DNA of 64,000 nt from Clitopilus passeckerianus (taxonomy: Eukaryota; Basidiomycota; Agaricomycetes; Agaricales; Entolomataceae). This document shows, in pieces, positions 22,399 through 33,386 of the stretch; the first letter of the stretch is position 1; each line of letters begins with the position of its first letter. The notes under the pieces are model-generated. The model searched no databases. It worked only from the letters and a program-made list of their open reading frames with translations, and had not been told where the DNA came from. The translations under genes were made by a program, and so were the position numbers. The stretch is taken from the NCBI GenBank assembly GCA_944990035.1, contig CALYLX010000128.1:1116001-1180000 (forward strand), read 5' to 3'.

Positions 22399-24609
22399 TT
22401 ACACCTCGCCTGGGTTCTTAAATCTCCTAAGGGCACGATCCCTAGCCTCATGGTGGTCAACGATAGGCCTAGGATATCCCAGCTTGTCCGCTGCTGAGCC
22501 CGACGGTTGATGAAGATCTATATACGCTGTCAGTCGGAGGCCGTTGATGGGACCCATGGAAGCTTACCAGGCCCTCTCAGTTTCGCTAACTCTGGAACCC
22601 AAGTACGGATGAAGTCGCCAGTGGGGTCAGCCTACAATATGTCAACCATAGACTCAACATAGAATCATTTCGTACACACTTTTGAGCTCTGAGAATAGGG
22701 GTTAAAGATACGGAAGTAAGGAGCAGGGTCAACGCCAGTGCTCGCACTCCACTGCCAACCGCCGTTGTTTGAAGCAAGGTCTCCATCGATCAATTGCTCC
22801 ATGAAGTGCTAGAGGTGAGCTTTTAGTTCACCTTGTGCGTGTAAACGAACCATAGATACATACCCTCTCTCCAACCCTCCAGTCGATCATCAAATCCTTC
22901 GTCAAGTACATGGCGGTTATCATTCGACACCTGTTATGCAACCATCCCATCTCCTTGAGACACCTCATCGTGGCATCTACGATCGGAACACCTGTCATTC
23001 CATCCTTCCAGCGCCGCAGATGCTCGCTATCCTCTTCTGCATCAGGTCCTTTTCCACCTGCATCGGCAGGCACCTGATGAGCCTCCCAGACGACACTACT
23101 GTACTTCTCGAGGAAGGGGCGCCCCATCGATACACGCGGAAAGCCAGCGAGGACGCCAGTGTAGAAGTCTCGCCAGGCCACCTCTTGAACCCAGCGTCCG
23201 ATGCCGGTATTGCGATCACCGTCCACGACGTCAGAGCCGGTCAAGTCCATAGTACGTCTGATACATTCACGAGGAGAGATGACGCCCGCTGCAAGGTACA
23301 CACTAAATAAGATATTAGTATTCTGCATACTTTAGAAACGAAGCCAGGCAATTACGCACCTCAGTCTGCTGGTTGTATCCTTGTCAGTTCGGTCGCGCTC
23401 ATCACCGTACTTCTGGATTCGGCTGAGCTTGTCCGATTTTTGGGCCCCGTCTGACAGAGGATTGACAGCTCCAAGCTGGCAAGATCGTGCTTTGGTGTGC
23501 AAGAAGTTACCCAAAATCTAGTATGTTTTTAGGAAAGACCTGTCGACGTACAGCATAAAGGCTCACCTTGTCCGCCGCCTCTTCACCAGCTGGGAAGACC
23601 TCAATCATTTTCTTGCGGTTATCTGTTTCGAGCTCGAACCCAGGGACACAATCGGGCACCTCAGAATCGAAAAGATGCGAAAATTGCCTGGAATCCCGGA
23701 TCGACCTATCGTTGGCTTTGGGCTTGGGCCAATCTTTGAGATATGTCGGAATTTGTTCATTAAGGATTCTGATCCAGGTACGCTGCCACGGAGAATAAAC
23801 CTACACGAGGATATGAGAAAGGATACATGTACACTGGAATGTTGCTTACTGAGTATGCTCTGCTCTCCTTGGTTGTTATTACGCCTGGTTCGATGACGCA
23901 TTTGTTATGGACGAAGGTAGCTCTCATTTTCTTCTTGGTGGCCTCTTCACAGAATTTGATGTCTCGCCTAAGCTCGTCGACTTCGTATTCGATGTTACCA
24001 TAGACTGTCGTGCAACCCGACTCAGATGCAAACTCTAAAATGCGAGACGGAAGCGTCCGACGCGGAGAGTGCGAGAACACATGAAGGGGAACATTCAAGT
24101 CTGCGAAGGATTTCTGAAGAATAGTCAGAGGATGTATTATGTGTGGAATAACGCGTCTAACCTTGAGAATGGACAAGTTTCGTAAGACAAAGTCAATCCT
24201 TCGTGTAGAGCGATCATGTGCGACGAAGTCTTGAGGGCTGAGAACAAAGAGGGCTATGAGAGGTATTCCATGCTTCTGCGCTTGCTCAGATGCAATGGAT
24301 AGAGCTTTGTTGTCAGAGACTGTAGAGTGTAAGTTGAATACGAGTCAATGCTGTCCTCTGCTAGAACTTACTTCTCAAATCTTGCATCCGCATCCAATAA
24401 ATGACGGACTCTCCCTTTGAAGGCTTTTGGTTTGTCTTCTTCACAGCTGCTAACAACTTCGGTAAGGGAAGGTCGCTGTCGACAGCAGCAGCAGCCTTTG
24501 CTGTCGCCACCTTGAATGGCTTGAACGATCCACACATAGTCTTTGCTTTCTTGCTGTCACGTTGAGGAATGCTTGCTGTACTTGCAGATCTTGTATGCTT
24601 TCCGACCAT
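22399..24609 (-). CDS. PHR1: DNA photolyase, CPD class I (cryptochrome/photolyase family)
   Basis: A multi-exon minus-strand gene. The N-terminal part has a nuclear-type basic leader ([10 protein letters not shown]...) and the antenna-domain start [11 protein letters not shown]. The C-terminal FAD domain is plain: [58 protein letters not shown] and PYFRIFNP. It ends [15 protein letters not shown]. It repairs UV-induced cyclobutane dimers using blue light. Whether it is a repair enzyme or a photoreceptor cannot be fixed here, but the conserved GWLHNR-RMI and NGGWQW contexts favour CPD repair. In-frame ATGs exist up to 24762; 24609 was chosen as the best start before the basic leader. Confidence 0.9.
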
Positions 24610-24766
24610 AACTCTGAAAAGTATCAGGGTTCTCCTAATAATCATGAAATGTGAGATTTCCGAGTTCAAGGCATTTATATATGTTGACCACTTTAGGAGT
24701 TTCGATCGAAAGCAGCCAAAGGATTGTGATCGCATTCCAAAGGTCATGTGACATGATATCATTCAC

Positions 24767-26373
24767 CTAATTAAGGTCTTCGTCCGAGTTCTCCGCTGCC
24801 AATTCGGCTGCCTTTTTCGCTTCAGCTTCCTCTGCTTCAACGACCTCGACGTCCAGAGGGAATGTCAGTATGGCAGCTATTCCTGTTAGCTGGTTGAGCT
24901 CTATATATAACAGTTAGATGGTTGTTGCATCAGCCAAAGGTGAAAGTGACATACGTTGCCCGGATTCATGCATGCTTGAGAAAATAACAACTTCGCCTCC
25001 CTTTTGTTGAACAGCTTCCACGACTTCAACGTATTTTTTACGTGTTGCTGGATCACTCGACCTATAAAATATTCAGACTTTGAGCTCAAGATTGCCGAGA
25101 TGGCTGACCGACCGAAACAAGTGATCTGAAATGAGGAGGGTACCTATAGCCCCTCGATCTGCAGCTAAGCAGACATGATCCGGGCCATACCATGCCCTCA
25201 TTTCATCCGTACCCAGCATTTTGTGAAACCTGTCATACGTTGGATATGAGGAACATGGTTAGAGCCAATAAGAGACGTACTTGTCCAGAGCTATCCCTTC
25301 TCGAGCGAACTTAGTCTCTTTCAGTTGGGAGACGATCTATGATCAAGGAATAAGCTACGTGAATCACAAGAATCAGGAATCATACCTCTGGGCCCTTCAA
25401 AACCTCCACCAAACTATGCACATGTGGACTGGAGACATGCACCTTCACTAGTTTATCCCTCAACGCCTTTTGCAGAACCTTGTCCCCTCTTTTGCTAGCT
25501 TCATTAGCAATATAATCCGCTACAGAGTCTCGAACCCATCCCGGACTTGCGATCACAATAGCCTTGAGACCGACACTCCCATAAGGAATGTGCCGTACGA
25601 AAGAGTCGTATAGCGCAGCATAGAACTTGTTCAGTCCTTTCTCATGTTGAGAAGCTCCAGATGCCGCCGACTTCCGTGGTATTGATACGTTTAACCGGCT
25701 TGCAACGAGTGTCATGTGTTGCGATAGTAGACAGAATGCTGCTGTTCCTTCTCCACAGACCACTGCACCAACCTCTGCACCTCTTCCCGGGATTATTGAC
25801 TCTTCCACCCTTGAAATAGCAACACTATCCCATCCACCCGCCTTCTCTATTCGTACATCACGGTTGGGTTCAACATCTAGGACATGGAATGCGCCTAGTT
25901 TGACGTGTGGGTTTTCAGATGTTACTCGTCCTGAGATATGCAGAGCGGCAGAGGTCGAGCCTGGCGTAGACGTAGCCCCAGGATCCGCACCAGAGGAGGT
26001 GTCGCCTCCAGATCCAGCAGGCGCTGCTGCTGACGAGAAATCGACGCGGCCTACTTGCAATGTGAGGTTCAGACGGACGCGGTGCGAGTCAACGGAGCCT
26101 GTTGACGAGACGTTCTGCACTCGGCTGTACTACAGTCAGTATATAGAGTAATCCCAGTGAAGAAGTACTCACCGGATTGCTGGTGCTCGTACAGAATCTC
26201 CTTCAGAGATCAAATTGTACAGGTGCCACATATCCTCATCGTCTTCTGGGCGTAGTGTGACATGACCCTATATATTTGACTATCAGGGATCAATGCAAAA
26301 CGAAAATAAATTGAGGTTTTTGGAGAAAACTTACTGCGCCATGTTTATCTATATGCTTATTGACCAGTTTCAT
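24767..26373 (-). CDS. DOM34: Dom34/pelota ribosome rescue factor
   Basis: A minus-strand gene starting [13 protein letters not shown] (exon 1 26373-26335), then [20 protein letters not shown]. The long exon 26120-25380 carries the Sm-like N-domain and the central eRF1-like domain ([32 protein letters not shown]). Downstream exons give the C-domain ([32 protein letters not shown]) and an acidic tail. Dom34 with Hbs1 splits stalled ribosomes in no-go decay. It lacks the GGQ motif of eRF1, as expected. A low-complexity Ala/Gly/Ser/Pro insertion lies near residues 60-85. The start is 141 bp from the divergent TXNDC9 gene. Confidence 0.95.
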
Positions 26374-26514
26374 GTTGCCCTCTGTCGTTGTCGTCGTTTA
26401 GATCTAAGCATCGTCAAGAGTTATCAGCAAGCCCAATTTGGTGCAGGCCACCCAGATTGATCCCATCACTCCATTTCCTTTCTCGTCAACACGTCCTTCC
26501 GCTAAGCTTTAACC
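26374..26514. promoter_or_regulatory. Short bidirectional promoter, DOM34 and TXNDC9-like gene
   Basis: Only 141 bp separate the two start codons, so both promoters and 5' UTRs must fit in or overlap this stretch. No TATA element is obvious. Confidence 0.5.
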
Positions 26515-27603
26515 ATGACAAGGTATGTTTCTTGCAAAGGCGTATAATAGCATTCCTGATTTCAGAACACGCATTTCAGCTCAAAAGCGGCTTCATTAGC
26601 CAGTCGGATTGTGCAGTCCAACAATCCAGCTGGTCGATCACGACATGCATCTCGAAATTCTGACCACGACGAGGATGTGGACGCTCTCTTCGCAGCGCTC
26701 GAGGAAGAGATCGAAAATGACGATAGTTCAGTGACCAGGGAACGGGGAATGGCTTTGCTTCAGAGAGAGTAAGGTGGCTCCATTTGCGATCGACCAGGTG
26801 CATCCAATGCTTTCGCTAATAGCTGACTTGAATCCGTGCTTGTGCAGAATGGAGAGGGTCACACAGATGAAGGAGGATCAGCATGGAAAATACTCAGAGA
26901 TTATGGATGAGAAGGAGGTAATGCGCACAAGCGCGTGAGTAACCTCTCTGAGTTCCTTTTCTTCTCGCATGCTGATGCCTTTCCAGAAACGAGAAACGCT
27001 GCGTAGTACACTTCTATCACAGCAACTTCAAGCGTTGCGAAATCATGGACAAACACCTTGCTGTAGGTTATTCCCTCTGCATGGCCTAATTTTGGATCCT
27101 TTCCATACCGGAACAACACCTTGACAGTAGGCTCACGCATGATTCTACCTAGAAACTTGCACCAAAATACTTCTCCACCCGCTTCATCCGCGTGTTCGTC
27201 GAGAACGTCCCGTGGCTCGTTGAAAGGCTTGGCATAAAAGTCCTGCCATGCGTGATGTGTTTCGTCGATGGTGTTTCTTGTGATCGGTAGGTCCTTCTCT
27301 ATGACTCTTCGGTTCCGCCCCATACAGAGAGCACATGCACTGACTGTGGTTCTTCTACACACTACTCAATAGGCTGATTGGCTTCGAAGAGCTTGGCAAC
27401 GCTGACAGCTTCGATACTGCGGTATTGGAATTGAGACTGGCTGCTTGTGGTACGCCGGCATCTTCTCCATCTACTTCTAGAGTTCTAAATGCTCTCGCCA
27501 ATCAGGTGTAATCACGAAGCCAAATGATGTTACAGCCCCGATATACAAGGTGGCCACGAGTCGATATTCGAAGGACGACGATGGTGAAGTTTTCGATCTT
27601 TGA
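26515..27603 (+). CDS. TXNDC9 / phosducin-like thioredoxin-domain protein (Plp1 type)
   Basis: Seven small exons (26515-26522, 26580-26768, 26848-26934, 26987-27062, 27153-27286, 27373-27449, 27506-27603) join in phase to 222 aa, very close to human TXNDC9. An N-terminal coiled helix (MERVTQMKEDQHGKY) precedes a thioredoxin fold (CVVHFYHSNFKRCEIMDKHL, FIRVFVENVPWLVERLGI, VLPCVMCFVDG). The redox CXXC pair is absent, as in the family. These proteins work with the CCT chaperonin on tubulin and actin folding. The first coding exon is only 8 nt, ATGACAAG, and the second acceptor at 26579 was used because the first one leads to a stop. Confidence 0.92.
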
Positions 27604-27708
27604 CAATGTACAGATACCCAAATCATTTGAATTGCAAAGAAAACTAGCAGTCGGATAGTTCTACCCGGATTCAGAATACATCTAAAGAGCTGCGCAACTC
27701 TCTGTTCC

Positions 27709-30577
27709 TCACAGGACGAGGTGAGCTGTAGGGGGAAAGTTGTTAGTAACCTATTTTATATAAGAGGCGAATAACCTACCAAGATGTCCACCAACGACGG
27801 GTCTGGCACGGAAACCTTCCGGACCTCCATTGGTGGTCTCGTACCAGTCACCGAAGGGTTGGGTAGTCTGCCCGTCGGCGGCGTACTTCTTGACTGAGCT
27901 GATTAGATAGTCACGGACGGAGGTGTCGGTGACGATGGTAGAGGTCCAGATCTCCCAATCTTCGAGAGAAGTCAGTATTGTTTTGACGAGAAATTAGTTG
28001 ACTGTCCTACCTGTCTTGGTATAGGTGTGGCGAGTGTCAAGAGGAACACCGTAAGATTGATAGTGGCTCTTGTACCAAGCGGTCTGGAGAGAATAGATGG
28101 ACGAAGGGAACAGGTTGAGTTTGAGCAACTTGTCGCCGTAGAGGTTGTAAGCCAATCCCCAGCTGTCAGTGTTGCCGTACTATATGCATGATGAGATGGT
28201 AGTCCTGATACGAGGAGCGGGAATACACCCACGTTCAAAGTCAAATGTTGGCCGTTGGAGGACATGGCCAAAGTTTGCCACCGAGAGACATAGTTGGAGG
28301 CGATAGACTGCAGCATGGTGAGTATGGCGCAAAACTTAGCCAGAGGATAGCCATACCGAGTAGTTGTTGGCCTTGGCAGTGTTGCCCAACAAGCTGTAGA
28401 TCTGGGCCATGGCCTTGATACCGACGATACCTTTGATTGCGAGGTTTGTCTGATTGACAAGGTGCCCGGCGAAGTCGTCAGTGCTGAGCTGATCGCCAGG
28501 AATAAGGGAATCGGTGATCAAGAATTGGGTCCATTGGTCAAGGAGAGCGGTCTGAGATGATCATGAGGCTTAATTATCTGATATAGGCGGAGAGAAACAC
28601 ATACGTAGGTTGTCAATTGCGATTTGTCGCCAGTCTTCTGAGCATAGCTCAACGCCATGATCAACATGTTGCCACTCTCTGAGAGACTGTGAGTAGTAGG
28701 TAAGCGATGTTATGAATTAATCTGACCTTCAACGGGCATAGCTTCGTCTTTACCGTCGTTATGTCCGACTGCATTGGGATAGCTTGAGCCTGTAAGCTGC
28801 GTCAGGATCATGAAGCTGAGATGCATATCTTCCACTCACCCAAGTCGTGAACACTCCATTTGTTAGGATAGAGGCCGCTTGCTTGATACCTGAAGAGGCC
28901 CTCAAGGAGGTACTTGCCAAGAGCAGGGTTGGTGTATAAGAATATGGGCCAAGCAGGGAAGATAACATCAACGGTATTCATGTTCTATTCGGGGGTCAGC
29001 GAGAACGTTTCAGGCAAAACGGGTCCCTCCACATACGCCGTCACTGGAAATCTCTAGAATGAGGCGTCAATCGCAAGAATTTGGTGACTATGGACTGGAC
29101 GCTTACCTTTCATGAAGAGGAGAACATCGCCCGTGTTCCATGTCCCATCAGAGTTTTTGGAGATGGTGAGTTCATTGGCAGCGATGGCTTGCCTAACCGA
29201 CAGACTGACGATTGCTGCGTAGTCTGAGGAAATCTTGTTCGCATCGGAGTTGACCTTAGAGTCGAAAGCATTGGCACGAGAAAGTGCGTTGCTGTAATCG
29301 CCGAGGAAGGAAGAAATCTGGATTAGAATAATCAATATCGATATCTCGGACTCAGAGACCCATTGAACAACACATACAACATCAGCGGATGTCTTGAATG
29401 CACTCCAGAAGTAAAGACTCCTGTCCTGGGTTCCGCCGCCCTTGACAATATACTTAATGGCAGGGTCACGAATATGTCCAACAGAGTAGACAACAGGTGC
29501 ACTAGCTCCAGTGCCAACGGTTTGAAGATCGTGGGCAAGAGCAAAGACCGGCCAGTTGTCCTGAATGGCACGGAAATTGTTGTCCTGAGTGTTGGAAAGA
29601 CGACCATTGTTGATGAATTGAGCGCGGACGGACACATCACCACCGGTTTGGTAGGTTGCGAGAACCGTCTATGAATGCAGTACAAAGCTAAGGGTTGTTG
29701 ATCGGCTGAGGAAATGAGACGAAGACTCACGTTGGGGGTGGAATAGTAGGCAGAGCCATCTAGAAGTTGGTCAGCTCGTGAATTACTTGTCGTATGTTGT
29801 TGGTACGCACATTGTGTGTGATCATTCTTCTCAGTGTAGACTGCTGGGTTCTGAAGCTGAACCTGATGGGTAAGGATGTTGCCAGCAGAGGTAGACCAGG
29901 TTGCAACCAAGGAGGTGTCACCCGAGACCCATTCCGCGCTGATATCAGAATAGACTTGGACGGAGTGAGAGCCGCCGTCGGTAGACTTTGCAGAAACTGC
30001 CATATAAGCGAATGGGATTGACTGCTTGACAAGATCGGTGGGTTCAACAGGGCTCAAGAACGTGACTGTGATATCAACAGGGCCAGCGGAGAGAACGAAG
30101 ATGCTCTGAGTGGCGGTGAACTGTATGGGTTGGTGTGAATGAGAGGTAACGCATAGATATATGTAGCACCCTTACAGTAGAGCTCTTCTGCACAGCTTTG
30201 CTGAAGGTAGTGCCAGCAACGACTGGGGCACCGAGGAAGCTGTAGGCCTTGCCGTCTACTTTGACAAATCCGGCCCACCCAACGATCTGTGAGATGGGTT
30301 CAGCACTTCACGAACGAATCAATTACGTTAGGAAGCATACCGAACCAGTCCAGAATGTTGGCCAAGCATCATTCAACGCGGCACCTGTCGAAACATTGAG
30401 AAGCCGGTACGAATGCAGGCATAAATGCTACTGACCTGCTCCTTGAGGAAGCCACGCCGAAAGGTAAGGCGTGCGTACCGCAAGGGGGAAAGTAGGAGGG
30501 TTGAAGGGGGTGGCGGTCCAGGAGACTGCCTGGACCAGTGCGATGAAAGAGAAGAGGGTTGGTAAGAGTAGCTTCAT
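27709..30577 (-). CDS. Secreted glutaminase, GtaA type (copy 1)
   Basis: A gene of at least a dozen exons. The start MKLLLPTLFSFIALVQAVSW is a signal peptide. It continues [20 protein letters not shown] and the GtaA/DUF5127-DUF4965-DUF1793 order, with [31 protein letters not shown]-type sequence, [47 protein letters not shown] and DWYETTNG. It ends GGHLAHLVL. The family hydrolyses glutamine outside the cell to glutamate and ammonia. A paralogue with the same intron pattern lies at 33387-36606, and a chitinase starts 364 bp away on the other strand. No frame breaks were noticed. Confidence 0.88.
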
Positions 30578-30640
30578 TCAGCTGTCGAGACCACTGTTCG
30601 TTGCAGTTTTCTGCAGTTAGGGAGTTAGAAAATGCCCTAC

Positions 30641-30647
30641 TTTTATA
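30641..30647 (-). promoter_or_regulatory. TATA box of glutaminase copy 1
   Basis: The minus strand reads TATAAAA here, 64 nt upstream of the glutaminase start codon at 30577. This is a suitable distance for a fungal TATA box and a short 5' UTR. Confidence 0.6.
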
Positions 30648-30794
30648 CTCCAAGATTCTCCGGGAGCTATAACCACAGCTAAGCAGCACCGTGATGGATA
30701 CGATCATGAGATGGACGAAATGTTGGATTTTTTGGACTAAAACGCTTCAGTCGCGCGCAAGTGGTTAACGCGTGACTTTCGAGTACGGCCAGGT

Positions 30795-30812
30795 TGGTCT
30801 AAAAATAGACCA
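30795..30812. repeat. Perfect inverted repeat in the glutaminase-chitinase promoter
   Basis: TGGTCTA and TAGACCA form 7-bp arms around an AAAA spacer. The symmetric layout is typical of sites for dimeric regulators. It lies 130 bp before the chitinase start. Confidence 0.6.
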
Positions 30813-30831
30813 GCCGTCATGGGTTAGAATC

Positions 30832-30859
30832 TGGATGCATGTGGGCTGACCCGCATCCA
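30832..30859. repeat. Second inverted repeat in the same promoter
   Basis: Arms TGGATGC and GCATCCA enclose an inner GGG/CCC pair, so the 28 bp could bind a dimer or form a hairpin with one bulge (ATGT). It starts 20 bp after the first inverted repeat. Confidence 0.5.
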
Positions 30860-30941
30860 TTCTTTCTTCCTCCTTTCTGTTTGAATCTCTGTACGCCCTG
30901 GTGGTATCGAAAAGTTGGTTCTTTCTGTTGTTTTCGTCGCG

Positions 30942-32475
30942 ATGGCAAACAAAGTTTCGCTTGCTTTTATCCCGCTATCTCCACTGTTCCTGCTATGTCA
31001 ATGCGCACCCTATTCACTTCATGAACTCCATCTCACTCACTCGCATTTCGGACAAAGCCAAGCTACTGGTCAGGCCTTTATGGCTGCAAACAACGCGTTG
31101 CCGGTACCGACAACCATGGACGCCCCACCGAAACCTACGTCACCACCGTCGGCCTCGTCTGACGCGGTATCTCCGAAGGACTCATCCCCACCTATGGTGA
31201 TGGCGTATTACCCGGATTGGACGGTCGACACCTTCCCTCCGGAAAAACTCTATTTTGAGAGAATCGACTGGATCGATTTCGCATTTGTTTGGCCGAACAA
31301 GAAGCAGGAGCTTGAATGGGGTTCCGACGGCTCGCCCAAGCTGTTGGCTCGATTGGTCAGGTTGGCGCATGCTGCCGGAAAAAAGGTCAAATTGAGTGTA
31401 GGAGGTTGGGGAGGAAGCAGGTGTGTACCCTCGCGTTTCATCACTGATGAGATTTGCACATGCTAACGATGTCTCGTGCTCCCCTCAGCTACTTCTCTTC
31501 CGCTGTCGCGAATGAAAAAAGCAGGAGTTCTTTTGCCGACAACATCATCGCGCTTTACAACGAGTACGACCTTGATGGAATCGATATCGATTGGGAGTAT
31601 CCTGGACAGCGAGGGGTTGATGGAAACGAAATCAACAGGCTCGATTCAGTAAACCTCCTGACATTCTTTCAATTGCTTCGCCAGAGGCTGCCCTCCGATG
31701 CCAAAATTACTGCTGCAGTTCAAACAGTGCCCTTTGTTGACGAGTCCAAGCAACCCATGAAAGATGCCTCTGCATTCGCTGAAGTTCTCGACTGGGTCCT
31801 ACTGATGAATTATGACATCTGGGGAGGCAAGACACCGTTTCATTGGACGAAAATACGAGAAAAGCTCACATTGCTCCAGCTTCTCCCGACCCGGGTCCAA
31901 ACGCCCCTCTGATGGATGCATGCAAGAATTCGACGCAACCGGAGGCAAATGCTCTGGCTGGCTTCGAAATTTGGGCAAATGCTGGCTTCCCCCCAGAAAA
32001 GCTCGTGCTAGGAGTTCCCTCTTATGGGTATTTGTCCTCCTCGATGGCAGCAAGGCTCCGTCAGCGTTCCTGGAGGAAGAGACAGAGGCCATCGGATGAT
32101 TGGATCTCGATCTTCGACCAAGATGACGTCCAGCTGGAAAGTGAAGACGGCCCCCAAATGCAGTTCAGAGACCTCGTCAAGCAAGGTGCATTGATTCTCA
32201 ACGAGACCCTTAGTGGTAACGGAAGAACACAGCGGTATAGCCCAGCTGGAGGCTTCAGTCGCCATTGGGACGAGTGCTCTGCAACGCCGTTCTTACGATC
32301 GGCAACAATGAATCAAATCGTCACATATGACGATCCAGAGTCAATCCGAATCAAAGCCGAATTTGCAAAGCAAGTGGGGATGAAGGGCGTTAATATGTTT
32401 GACATTCATGGTGATACAGATGATGGGCACTTGGTTGACGCTGTGCGGGAAGGTCTGGGACTCCCGAGCGTGTGA
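30942..32475 (+). CDS. Secreted GH18 chitinase
   Basis: Exons 30942-31420, 31489-31826 and 31880-32475 join in phase to 470 aa. The N-terminus is hydrophobic (LAFIPLSPLFLLCQC), a likely signal peptide, followed by a Pro/Ser linker. The barrel starts VMAYYPDWTVDTFPPEKL. It contains KLSVGGWGGSSYF and the catalytic motif DGIDIDWEYPG (DxxDxDxE, complete with the acid Glu), MNYDIWGASPDPGPNAPL and MKGVNMFDIHGD. It hydrolyses beta-1,4-GlcNAc chains. No separate chitin-binding module is visible. Intron 2 (31827-31879) starts GCAAGA, giving a GC-AG intron; the join NYDIWG|ASPDPG is the family sequence. It is divergent from glutaminase copy 1. Confidence 0.93.
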
Positions 32476-33386
32476 GGATACCCTATTTATGTAGTCTGAA
32501 ATGCCGTGCCTCGTCGCCTGAAGCACCACATACGTTTGAACAACTGTTTCTCTCCAATAGAGGTGTAACGGACTTGCCATTGTTTTTAATTCCTGGGTGC
32601 GATCTCGCGCAGTCCCGTCAAGTTTTGGAGCACCAACAGTTAGTATTACCGTTGAAATATCCGAACGTGCAGATACATGTTGACTGGATGATAATGTGAT
32701 GCATTGGTACCATATTGCGTGTGCCAAGTGCGATAACCGCCAAGAGGTCCGGGAGCAGAATTGTTCTGCTCATGTAATCAACCGTCTTTCCATTGCAAAT
32801 GCAAACTTGTGCAGTGCAAGTCAACGACACCGAATACCGCTCACTGTTCAGCTCAACAACGAACATGTGTAAACTGCTGACGCCAAGCTTGAATGTAGTC
32901 CATATGTTGTCCATCGTGACATTGCTTCTCGATTTTCTTCTAGTGCAGATGCACACTCTACTCATGTCGAAACAACTCTCAACTGATGCGCTCCTTGTTC
33001 AATTGCCTGACCGAAGGAACTGAAGGCCCCGGTTGGTATGCCTACTCCACCGGATTGAAGCAGAGTGAGGTAGAACCTCACCACCGCGTTACCAAATCTA
33101 GTTTGCCATATGCACTGGCTCGATCTTTCGACAAGGTCTGGCTATCCATCGCTCAATTCGGCCAGTACGAATGACCTCCATCCTCCATCCTTTGAGCTTC
33201 GAAGGTGATGACGGCATGGAAAACATGTCTTGGACTCTTGGCCTTTGTCTTTCATCCCGGCCCATGAGTACATTCAACCGCTAACTTTTCGAAGCTCCAA
33301 TATGAGCCGAAATTGGAATGACCCTGAAAGCTTAAAAACCTCGAACGTTATGTGCCCTATCACACCAGAAGTCTACCCAGTGAACG
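32476..33386. other. Intergenic between chitinase and glutaminase copy 2
   Basis: These 911 bp contain several unsupported ORFs without family signals. They should include the chitinase 3' UTR and the promoter of the second glutaminase. I found no copy of the inverted repeats of the first promoter. Confidence 0.4.

Larger units (their letters stand above)
30578..30941. promoter_or_regulatory. Shared divergent promoter, glutaminase 1 and GH18 chitinase
   Basis: These 364 bp separate the two divergent starts. They hold a TATA-like element for the glutaminase, two inverted repeats (30795-30812 and 30832-30859) and one ACGCGT site (30768-30773). Co-control of the two secreted enzymes is an inference from the layout. 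Confidence 0.55.
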
